DNA from: Plumapathes pennacea
Taxonomy: Eukaryota; Cnidaria; Anthozoa; Antipatharia; Myriopathidae
Direction: 5' to 3'
DNA length: 64,000 bases
Assembly (NCBI GenBank): GCA_964036295.1
Contig: OZ038468.1
Span: 14,336,683-14,400,682, forward strand
Part shown: in pieces, positions 33,388-45,300 of the stretch
Position numbering within the stretch: the stretch's first letter is position 1
How the letters are laid out: each line of letters starts with the position of its first letter
Translations under genes and position numbers: made by a program
The notes under the pieces: generated by a model
What the model was told of the DNA's origin: nothing
Database searches by the model: none
Seen by the model: only the letters and a program-made list of their open reading frames with translations

Positions 33388-36300
33388 TTACAGGTCTTCA
33401 TCCTCTATTGCTCCACTCACGGCTTTGGACGCAATCTCGGGCTTAACTGACCGGGTTCGACTGGTGCCACTGACGCGCGGCTTCGACACCTGGAGAGATA
33501 TCGTGATATAAGAGATAAAGGTAAATAGTACCGGCGACCTTACTGCACAGGGCGCAGAGGAGTTCGTTTGCTTCCATTATGTAAAACCCTACATACGACT
33601 TACATGAAGGATACCGCAGGACGATTTCATCGCGGGCGTGCAAAGGCATGCGCGCGCACTAAACACTGATATGACGTGCAGTGGGTATAAAAAACTTTGT
33701 GCACGCCCCTTTGCGCATTGATACAGTTTTTCTTACGTGACGCGCATTGATACAACTTTTCTTACGTGACGCGCACTGATACAGCTTTTCTTACGTGACG
33801 CGCATTGATACAGCTTTTCTTACGTGACGCGCACTGATCAGCTTTTCTTACGTGACGCGCACTGATACAGCTTTTCTTACGTGACGCGAATTGAAAAGCT
33901 TTTTTTACGTGACGCGCATTGATACAGCTTTTCCTGCGTGACGCGCACTGATACAGCTTTTCTTACATGACGTTGACAGATACAGCTTTTCTTACGTGAC
34001 GCGCACTGATACAGCTTTTACGTGACGAGCACTGAACAGCTTTTTTACATACATGGATGCCTTTATTGCGATTGCGATTGTTCGATAATAAATTACAAGG
34101 ATAGAGCCAAAGCCAGAGGCTTATGTTCTTTCGTGACAGGCATTAATACAGCTTTTCTTACCTTTGGTGCCACTTGTGTCGGGTTCGAAGAGAGTTCTGC
34201 TGTCGATGGCTTATTGTGCTCCACTCCACCGGGAATCAACGGCCTTAACCCGTCCTGAGACAAATTTAACAGGAGCTTAGTTGTTCAATGTATTAAGCTA
34301 ATTCATGAATAGCCATATTCTTTCTCCCAGCCTCCTGGCAAAAAAACTGCACGGTTTGAGCAAAATCAACTGAAGAGCTTGTCATAGCTAAAAACATGTC
34401 AAGGACTTTGAGTCCCGAGTAAAGATGAAATAAACGTTTACACCTAATCCAGCATTTTAGCTTAATCGTGCTTTGAATAACTGAGCCCGGCTGTTTAAAC
34501 CTCGATTAAGCAAACTCGGGATTAACCAAATTCTTAAAAAAAAAAACAGGCTGCAGAGTTTTGTTCAACGACTACCTGAAAAGTTTCTTCAAGCTCAAAA
34601 CATAGCAATGAAGTCATTTTGGGAGTTAAAACTGCTCATTTTCAGGTCGAAAAGTGGCAACAAAGTATCGACCTAATGCAAGGTTAGCTTTATCGTGCTT
34701 TGTACAACTGGGCCCGGTTTTTCGAAAGTCGATTAAGCTAATCCAGGATTAACGAAATTCTTTCTCTCGAACTCTCTCACAATAAACTGTAGACTTTTGT
34801 TCGAAGATGGATTAGTAAGCTTGTTCCAGCTTAAAACGTTATCAAGAAAGTCGTTGTGGACGAAACTTTCACGTTTTCAGACTTATAAATGACAAGAAAG
34901 TTTAGACCTAATCCAGGATTAGCCTAATCGTGCTTTGAAAAACTGGGCCCTGTGCACTGATTAAAATATCACAAGTCAGGACCCACCTTCTTGTTCCATT
35001 CGATCTCTTGCATCACTCTCTTCACACACTCATCCATGTATTCGTACTGAGAAATAGAAAGAAAACGCAGATTCTCTCAACCTTTTATGAGGAAACTGTA
35101 TGAGAGATGTAGTGAGAATGCATAGCTTAATCAGCTTTCATCTGAATCAAAAGCTAAGTTATCCGTACTGTGTGATATATCTATGGTGAAGAATTTAAAG
35201 AGAAACTGAGAGTGAAAAGTTTAAAGCCGCGAAAAGAATCAGGTCATCAACGATGGTAACAAAAAGAACAACAAACTGCTGCGTTCTTGTCGCATTCCCA
35301 GGTTAGTACAGCAGGCACGGCAGGCACAGAACCCGGAGATCGCCAGGGTTCAGCAGCGGGAAAAGATCTACTTTAAACTTGATAAAGTTCTCAACAATAG
35401 GTTTTTCTCTACTTTGTCATTTTGGCCCATGGCTTCATATTCCTTTTTTGGGTGGATGGGAGGGGGGATTATTTTGTTGTGGTTATATTCATAGGCACTA
35501 TTTTTATAACAATACTCCAGGTTATGTGAGGACGCAAGGTGAAGACATGTTGATTCCACATTAGCTGGATTTTATCATTTGAGAATTTACTGTAATACTT
35601 TTCTCATCCTCATATGAAATCAGTGGTGGAGAAGATGCAATCAGTTTTTATTGGTGTAAATCTATCAGCAGTGAGGTGGAGGAAGATAGTACAAAACCTC
35701 AGCAACAGGGAAGACCAAATGTGATATTCTCACCAAAATTGTTATGCATTGCTATTGCTGTACCATCGGGGGAGGGGTAAGGTCGTTTTTAGTAAAACAG
35801 GCGATCTAAAGATCCATCGATCTAGCGATGACTATCAAGCCAACGATCTACAGATCCAGCGATCCAGCGATCTGTTGATCTATCGATCTACAGATCGAAT
35901 AATCTCGGTTCTGAATCTACAGATCCATCGATCCATCGATCCAACGATCTACAGATCCATCGCTCCAACGATCTACAGATCCATCGATCCAAAGATCTAC
36001 AGATCCATCGATCCAAAGATCGATCAACCCAACGATTTACAAATCCATCGATCCATCGATCCAACAATCTACAGATCTATCTTTCAGATATTTGTCAAAC
36101 CAACGATCTGTTGCTCCAGAGTTGATCTGCCGATCTCTCTTAGGTTTTGTTGTGGTTTTTTTTTTTCAGCCGTTCTGACGACATCAATAGTTTGCTGTTA
36201 GAATGTATATTGAGGACTCTCGTTTTTCGTTTCGTCAGAGCACACAAAAGAAAACGCGTGGATCAAGGAAAAAGGGCGCTTTCTCTATCAACTATTGTTT

Positions 36301-39300
36301 ACTTGATATTGAAGTTTACTTTGTTTGTAGCTAAACCAAGAAAAAAATAAGTTTGTTGGTCAATGAGGCTAACAACGTTTCCCTACGCGATGCACGACTC
36401 GAAAGAAAAAGAAAAAAGAAAAAAGAAAAAAGAAAAAAGAAAAAAGAAAAAAGAAAAAGAAAAAAAAAACTGAAATAAGAGAAGAAAGCAGAACTCCCAC
36501 TGACTGTAATTCAAACTGAACCATTTTATTGCCATGTCTCTCTGTCGAAATTATACTTACACGAAAAAAAAAATCAAATCTTGCTATTAGAATCAGGTAC
36601 TCATCGAGAGCTTTAACTTAAGTGGTCGCACGGTTGAAGAGTATGCTTTCGCCACGCCTAATTCATTATCAGCAACGAAAATGCATGGAGCAGAACAGCA
36701 CAGAAACCAGCAAACAAATTCTGGTGTCATAAATACGAAGTAAAAGCGTAATAAATTTAACAATTTGACGCAATATATCACTAAGTGTATTTTATTCCGA
36801 GCGGCAAAGCAGAGATACGCATTAACAGCGACAATTAAAAGCCGTGTGCAGAGCACACTCCTTTTTAATTTACGCATCCAAAAATAGTGTTACAACAATG
36901 AGCACTTTCACCTATTGCTTTAGTCTTTTATAACGAGTTCGCCTTTTGTGGACGACTCACTTTGGATTGACAGATGCGGAAAACGTGTTATATGTTTTTC
37001 ATAATCACCTCGGTCAAACATACACGCTTATCTTGCCATCAAGATGAGTTTGTCAGACGCACCAAACTTCACTGAATCGAGTCAGCAATGCACCGTCAGT
37101 ACCATTTTCCACTTTCAAGTAACAAGCGCCGTTCTTGTTTCCTCCATTTTTTCGTGCTTTCTGGACGTGGTCAACATCCTCATTTCCATCCCTGGGAACC
37201 TTCTGGTCATCTTGGCGATTTATCGCAACTCGTTTCTTCACCACAACGCTGACTATGTCCTCCTTATGCTGGCCGTTAGCGATTTCTTGGTCAGTTCACT
37301 ACTGCAACCCATGTTAATCGTCTTCAAAATCGAGCATCTTTTAAACAAGCCCCGCTGTGCAACAGTTATCTTACTAACCGCTGCTCGAGCCATCTCTCTG
37401 CACGCAGCCATCATCAGTCAAATGGTCGTGGGTCTAGAGCGGACCGTGGCCGTTATGGCTCCGTTCTGGTACCAACAGTGGGTCTCTCCAACACGCCTCT
37501 TCGCTGCTCTAATTTGCGTGTGGCTTGTGTGGACAACCTTTCATCTGTCTAGCTTCTTCAAGGTCGTCCCGTACGTCATTGTAATGAAGGTATATCTTGT
37601 CTTTGTAGCTGTTTGTCTTCTGGTGACAGCAGTAAGCTACGGACTGTTGGTCAAGATCGCCAATCGTCACGAGAACCAGGTACAAGCCCAGCAGCAGCAA
37701 GTACAACGTTCCGAAGAAGAAAAGAAGAAACAGAAGCGAGAGAGGAAAGCCTTGTGGACGGCCCTTTACATCAATGGCGCATACCTTGTTGGCTATCTGC
37801 CCCTTATTTTAGCAGTAATATTGAATGCAACTGTTAATTTGTCACCAACACAACTCTTCCATCAACGCTCGTGGGTTCCAACGTTTTGCTGTTTGGTCGC
37901 TGGTGTGAATCCTGTTATCTTGTCCTGGAGAAAGACGCACTTGGGACGAGAGATGAAAAAGCTCCTGGGATTCGGCAATGACAACAACCAGCCTTCACCG
38001 TGAAACTTTTCTTGAAAGGAAACTCGTACCAAAAGCTATACACGGCTAACATTGTCTGTGTGATACCAGCTCTAAGATAACAAGATTAACTGCGTCGGCG
38101 TGGCGCAATAACACTGGTGTATCCACTGAAAGTTTCTGACGCTTCGAGCATTAGACCTTCTTAGATATTCGCTCTGACGAAGGGCTAACGCTCGAATCGT
38201 CAGCTACTGTTATTCTTACGGCGTTCCAGTACCTCAATCAACTAACATTGTCTGTACTGAACAGCGAGAGAAGTTCAGAGATAAGAGAGACAACGTTCAG
38301 CCTAGAAAATCAGTGTGCTTCCTGATAAAGTTTGTATGACAGTCAGAATATAGGGGAGTCGTTAGATAAACTTGTCGCGTAATGACCTAAAAGGAAATTA
38401 TCGATCCTTACATTTCCGCGTTAATTGAACAACAATTTACTTCAACACTGATTCACATACTCGTTTAGAGAATAAACCTGAAGCACTGCCACGTCGGTCT
38501 GTCCAAGTTAAACTTATACGAAAAATAAAATGAAAAAAACAAAATAAAAAAACAAAAGCACAAGAAATCCGCACCTGCTATTCAAATGTACTCATCGAGA
38601 GCTTTTGTTTGAGTGGTCAAACTTTTAGGTTTCTTTTTACGACTCAAGAGGATTGTTTTCTGTGCCGTGATCGCTGCTTTCATTGGAAAAGAAATAACTA
38701 CTTTTGACGCTGCTCAACTAATGGGTTCTTGTGTTTCCTCCACCATCCAGCGATAAAAATGCAGTAGAACAGCGAATACATTAGCAAACAAATTGGTGGC
38801 ATCGCTACGAAGGGAAGCTAAAAATATTTTAACATTTTTGACGCAATATATCAAGGCAAGAGAGCAGTTCTCTCGCTTGATCAAGTGCATTCTAATGTGA
38901 ATGACAAAGCAAGTATACGTATGAACAGCGGTAATTCAAAGCCGCATGCAGAGCATCCTCTTCCTACCTTACGCATTCAGAAATTGTTTTACAACAATAA
39001 ACACTTGCAGCTCTTTACTCGCGTATATTGAGTGTATTCTGACATGAATAGCCGATCTTTACTTACGTATTTTGAGTGTATTCTGACCCATCTAGGCTTC
39101 TTCTCTCCTCTGACGTATTCAAAGCTGAAAGCCATGGCCTCTGTTTCGGCTTCAAACCGAGTAAGCTCTGCCCAGTCGAAGATCTGTTCTTGGGACTGAA
39201 AGAAAGAAAAAAAAAAGAACCTCACTTGTTCATCCTCGCTAAAAGATTCGTGAAACACTCCACCAACCAACAGAACAGTAATCCGAAAACGCTTTCATTT

Positions 39301-42300
39301 ATGGGAAGAGCTCGTCAAAGTGACGAAGGTTCGTTGGCCAAAAGAACGCCATTTTTTACTATTCTACTCTACCGGAATAAACATGTTTCGGAATGACTTT
39401 GGAAAGCTTGTTCTCAGCCAATGAAATTGCGCGAAAAACAATAATAATGAATATTGAACCAATCAGCGAATGCCTGTTCGTCCTGATTCTATTCATTCCA
39501 GTTCTCGAAAACCGTAATAGTATTCCGTTCATTCTGGAACAGGCCCAAAGGAATGCATCTACAGTGAGTGAATGCATGACTAAATGAATTAATTTTCTCC
39601 ACAAAATTAACTGCGATGGTCACAATTAACTTTTGTCAACATTACGACGATTTTTCGTAGCGGTCGTTAAATATTAACAAGTGCCTGTTGCATGGATGTG
39701 TGGTTTCATGGTTGCGTCGTTACATTGTGCGTGGTTACATGGCTGTGTGGTTACATGGTTTCGCAGAACTGGTTGGTTACAAGGCTGCGTGAAACTGCGT
39801 GGTTACATGGCTGAAGTCTACACATCAGGACAGCCATATTAACCGCTGAATAATCGCCGAGGAACAGAAACTGTCAATTTCTCTGAACTCGGGGAAACAA
39901 ATCCCTTGTAAAATAAAGCGCCATGAACTTACCTGTAGGTCGCCATCTTCGCTACACGCCTGTAGTCGGAAGTTCTTCAAACTGATAGTCACAATCACGT
40001 GACCATTCTTTCGCGCATCGCAGGAGCAGTGCGGGAAAGTTACCGTCCCATAACCCTCCAGGGACCGCGCCACGTCCAGATACTGCAAGATGAGAGAAAA
40101 CGCATAAGAGATAAGAGACTAAGGCCTGGCAAAACGAGGACACATTGTGGCGGCAACACTGCTAGCGCGCGCATGTTTCCCAAATGTTGCCCCGTTTTGC
40201 CACGCGTGAAACATTTGTTGCGGACACAAATTTGTGTCCTGGACACAAAAAATGTTTCTGAAAAACTTCAGAAACATTTGTTGTGTCCACGCGGAAAGCA
40301 ACAATGTTGCCGCACGTTTTGCCACCCTGGAAACATCGAAGGACACAATGTTGCCGCCACAATGTGTCCTCGTTTCGCCAGGCCATAAGAGCGCCCGCTT
40401 GTGGCTAAATCAAGGTCATGCTTCATATCCACCTGGGCAACAAAGAATTTATTTAAAACTCTGAAAAGACTGCAAATCCAATTAGTGTGAATTTGGGTTT
40501 TTACCACCACTGGCCGTTTTTATACTACAGACGACTAATTCGTCCAGACGCATTAGTCGTCTGATTGTTAAGTTCGAATGGTATAAAAACGAGTCGGAGA
40601 ACTCACTCCATGCACGCTGCTTTTTTGCCGAGATTTCTTCCCTCGTGTCGCTATCTTGAAACTGTCAAATATCTCAATTTGATACTGAAACATACACTTC
40701 TGGTCTCCAGTTAAGTTCGACTCGTTTTTATGCTAGACGCATTTTTCGTCTGAGACAAATTAGACGTCTGCTAAGTGCGTCTTTCAGTCGCACTTAACAG
40801 ACGCATAAGAATTTAAGTGCGTCTGCCCTGTTTTCCGTTTTTATACTAGACGAATTAGTCGTCCGAGACGACTAATGCGTCTGAGACGAATTAGTCGTCT
40901 GTAGTATAAAAACGGCCACTCACTAGTTTCTTGCTCTCTGATTGGTCGATTTACCGTGGTAAATAAAAGTCCAGACAACGATGCTGACGCCAGCATGTCA
41001 CGCTTTGCAACAAAATACAACGAAACTCTTTCGTATATTTCTAAATATTGTGGTAAAAAAAAAAAAAAAAAAAAAATTCCACTGGTTTGCCGTGGTGTGG
41101 ACTCTTATTTACCACGATTTACGTCATCACAGACGAACTAAAGCCGTTTTAGGAACCAACCAGAATCCAAGCAATTCGCGTTTTGGTTTTACTTTAAAAA
41201 AAAAAAAAACAACAATAATAATAAAAACAATCAGCAGTGCGAGGAAACACCATCGGCACTTGCTTGTGTGAGAAGATCGCAATCATGTTTTTTTTTTTTT
41301 TTTTGTTCCTGATTGCCTAACCTTGTTTGGACCAATCCGAAAGCATAGCAAACGCAAAACCAAAGAAATCACATGATTACTTTCGACAATCGTTCAAAAA
41401 CTCATCATCGGAGACCCAGGGGTAGATAGTGGAGCGAGGGGCAACTGACCGAACTGACCGGGGGAAGGGAAGGGGAAAAGGGTCTCATCTCACGATCTAC
41501 CCTTGGGTCTCTGAGGATGTCCAAAACCACTCTAATACTGTTATAGTGAAGTACCTCCATTTTCTTTGTTCCCTCTTGAAGGTCCTTGAGCCTCTGTAAT
41601 GTATCCCCCGGTTTGATTTTCCTCTTTTTAAGATCTTCAACAGCCTTGAGGAAGAAGGAAAGAGGACAACTTAGTACGACACACTAGACTGCGTACAGAG
41701 CCCGCCATGAAAGATTAAATATTGTGGCCTGTCAAAATTGCATGATTGCAGCCTGCAAGCAAGTAGGCTCTCCAAATTCAATGCGAATTTTGGAGGGCCT
41801 GGAGCGACAGAGAAGTAGGGAATTCAGTTTGACCAACAGTAACATTTCGAGGGCCTGTGTGCGTCAGCTTCACTGCCGGACAACACTCTTTGAGAACCTA
41901 TATGGACACTTACAAGTGTGTTGCTTAGTTCTAAATAGACTGTCCAGTGGACTTCAGTTCGTCCATCGTCCCATCAGTCACCGTCACTTTGGAGGCCTAT
42001 CGGCACGACTTAGAATATTTTCACTCGCTATATCTCCATCGGTCAAATGACATTATCGGACAATCACCCGTGTCCAATGGACGTCAGTTCGTCTGTTTGT
42101 TAGATTTAGATTTTGGCTATGTATGTCTAGCAAAAAAATGTATGTCTAGCATTTCTTCCATCTGTCCATCAGACACCATCTAACTCCATACGTGTACGAC
42201 GATAAGTTCTCACTACGTCACTCATACGTTTTTTTCTTAGTGGTTGGGAGAATTTGTATAGCATGGTAACCCACCTGGTGATAGAGTAAATTAAGAGCAA

Positions 42301-45300
42301 TATCGTCATCGCTCATATCCACTTCCTGAAACAGTAAATAAAGAGGATCATTATTGCACAAGGAGATACTGTAAAGTTATCTGTCATAAAGTTATCACAT
42401 TTCTTTAACCCTTTTACTCCCAAGAGTGATCAAGAATTTTCTCTTTCAGTTTCTCACCAGAAATGTATCATATAGTAAGGAGAACTTGGCTTTTGATACC
42501 TTGCTCAGATGAAAGCTGACCAAACTATCAATTCTCACTACATTACTTATACATTTTCTTCTTAAAAGGTTGAAAGAATCTGCATTTTGAACCTGGGAGT
42601 GAAAGGGTAACATAAATTGTGCACACAAGAAAAAAGGGGGCTTGCAAATATTCCAAATACTAACCCTTGCAAGAGTGAAAACCCATTTACGGACACAGAG
42701 GCAAGTGGAGACGTTTGAGTAATTCCTGATGTACACACTGTGGGGGAACTCGTTCTCCTCCAGCTTGCGTTCTACGGGAGGATAAAAGATATTAAGTACT
42801 GAAATGTTTCGCATTGCCTAAGTATTCAGCACACACATAAAGGAACTTCACATCAGCGCAAGTATACATATATATATATTTATTATATAGACACGAGTGT
42901 TTTACTGGAAAATATACCGTGCATAAAATCCATACGAAACTACATCTGGGAACCGAGTGGCGTATTTTCCATATCCTCACTAGTGAGGATATCGTTGGCA
43001 TCATTTCCTGCTTTTGCACGGTTGTTTGTACAATTTCTCGTAAAACACTCGTGTCTAATATAATAAAAAGAAAATTACACAGCGGCTTGAAGATACGGAT
43101 TTTATTTTCTCGTGGTAAAAACAATATTTTACTCACTCACGAAGTGCTCGTTCGTAAAATATTGTTTTTACCACTCAAAAATAAAATTCATATCTTCGCG
43201 CCGCCGTGTAAAGATATACATCCATGAAAACGAGCAACGCAAGCATAAGCACAATAATTGTACAAGGGATGTACACCTGTGACGAGCTCCATACGGAAGC
43301 ACAAGAAAAAGGAAAACTTTTAATCCTTGTGCTTGCGCTTGTGCAAGAAAAGTACTCACCAAATGTTTCGTCTGAATGTTCCTCAAATAAGGCAAAATAT
43401 TCTGCACTTTCTTTCTTCAGACCAAGTTTTTCCAGTAGTGCCTTTGGTTAACAAAGAATATGCTCATAACAGTTTATGTGCACTATTATTTCACATTTGT
43501 CTACAGTCAAAAATATGGGCACACTTCACATTCAAAATCTTGTGTAGGTAGGAAAATAGCCTGGGAACAATGACAAATTGCTAAACGCATGACTGTGAAT
43601 GCTCTCCTCAATGGCCACAATACTCAGCAGTGAGTTTGTGATGTGTACATGTGTTCATGAAATTCATTGAACTGCTTAGCAAAACTCGATCCCTGTCAGG
43701 TCAGCTACTTAAAGTGTACAGTAACTGCCCTGAGTTCTTGAGATTCACAAAACTTGACACAGCCAGTTCATACTTGCATTGTATGTTATTACGCCCCTAC
43801 ATGAACCACCCTACAATGGACAACTTTCTACAAGGGGTAGATAAAATTTGAGGGTCATTTACAATGATAAGTCGCTTCAGTGAACCATGGGAGACGTCCA
43901 TAAAGATTGGACAAAAATATTTTATCATGCTTGTGAAATGAAAGAGTGACTGGAATGTACATCATTGTTCTGTGCAGTATACAGATCTTTATAAAAAGTA
44001 AAAACACTGATTGATAATTCATCAGGGTTTTTTTGACATTTACAATGTGTGCATGTGACTCAAATGATGAGCTCAAATTGATTTGCATACTTATAAATCA
44101 TTAATTAATAATTTTACAATGGCCACTAAACTGGTGGCTGCTGTGGAGAGGTTCAACTGTATTATTCCGTGTCTTACCTTGTAGACTAATGCTGTTTTGT
44201 GACTCTTTTGAACAGCAACTGTCATCAGTGAATTGTCAGGGAGTCGAACTCTCAATTCTACTTTCATGGAGTTGTCGTCTTCCTTCTTTTTCTGCTCTTC
44301 TTCAGATAAGAATTCATTCATAATCTCTGACTCGCCCATCACTCGAACAGAACAAACTGCAAAAATAAAACACATAGTAATATTGTAAATATGGTTACAA
44401 TCAAAGCTGTAAGCAGACAGCTCTACTTGTGGACCCTTCTACGAAACACTGCATTTACTCATTCTCATAAGCAGACAGCTCCAGTTAAAATTATGGACAC
44501 TTTTCCGCTTCCCAAGGATATCTGCATATGAGAGCTTCAACTGGTCTGTATACTATGAAACAATGATTCATCAATGTGGGGTGTTTATTAGAGTTTCTAA
44601 CACTTGATATATAGTTTCTTTGGCTGTTTATATGTTATTGACATGTTAAAGTATAAAAGTGAAGTAAAGACCTTCTTCTAGGTAGTTCTCAAGCCCCCGC
44701 CGACGTAACTCCAGTTGCTGGTCTGACAGATGAAAGGGCCATTTACCAGGGAACTTAGGGAACTGAAAATCCCGAAACTCTTTCTTTAGCTGCAAGAGAG
44801 TGCAAGAAAAAATAAACAAAATGGTAAGATTGATCTTTGCCAACTTGGCTTTATGAACATGAACGTGAGCATGTTAATGCTATTCAGACCAATATGGAAA
44901 AACATACTTTTTCACAGAGTCTTTATTAATTTGAAGAAAGCTTTTGACACATTGAATCACAAGATATTACTCAACAAACTCATCTACTATGGTTCTCAAG
45001 GAATTACTAATGGATGACATTCATCCTATCTGACAAATCGTATACAGACAACACAGATTGGCTCACACATTTTCAGTGCATGTAAAGGTTTATACAAGGC
45101 TGTAAACTAAGTCTTACCCTGTTGTGCATTGTAGCAAACTCACTGTATCTTTTAGAGCAGATGTGTTTGCCACTGTAGTAGATGTTGTAAACCTGTAAAA
45201 TAGGGAGAATCATGATGCCGATGATAATGACTGTATTGACTGGATGCTCAATGTCTTCCCACTACTCTTAAACTTTAAATGGGATGTCAGAGAAGAGGGA

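Noticed and set aside
33713-34045. CRISPR-like array of 29-bp repeats
   Set aside because: Units are directly adjacent with no unique spacers, and the context is an animal intron; it is a minisatellite.
35749-36201. 150-residue open frame
   Set aside because: Most of it is translation of the GATC satellite (IHRSIDP repeats); no domain or codon signal.
36593-36877. Minus-strand frame with hydrophobic, TM-like stretches beside the GPCR
   Set aside because: The related block at 38585-39005 does not keep the frame, and no splice partners were found; left as a repeat block.
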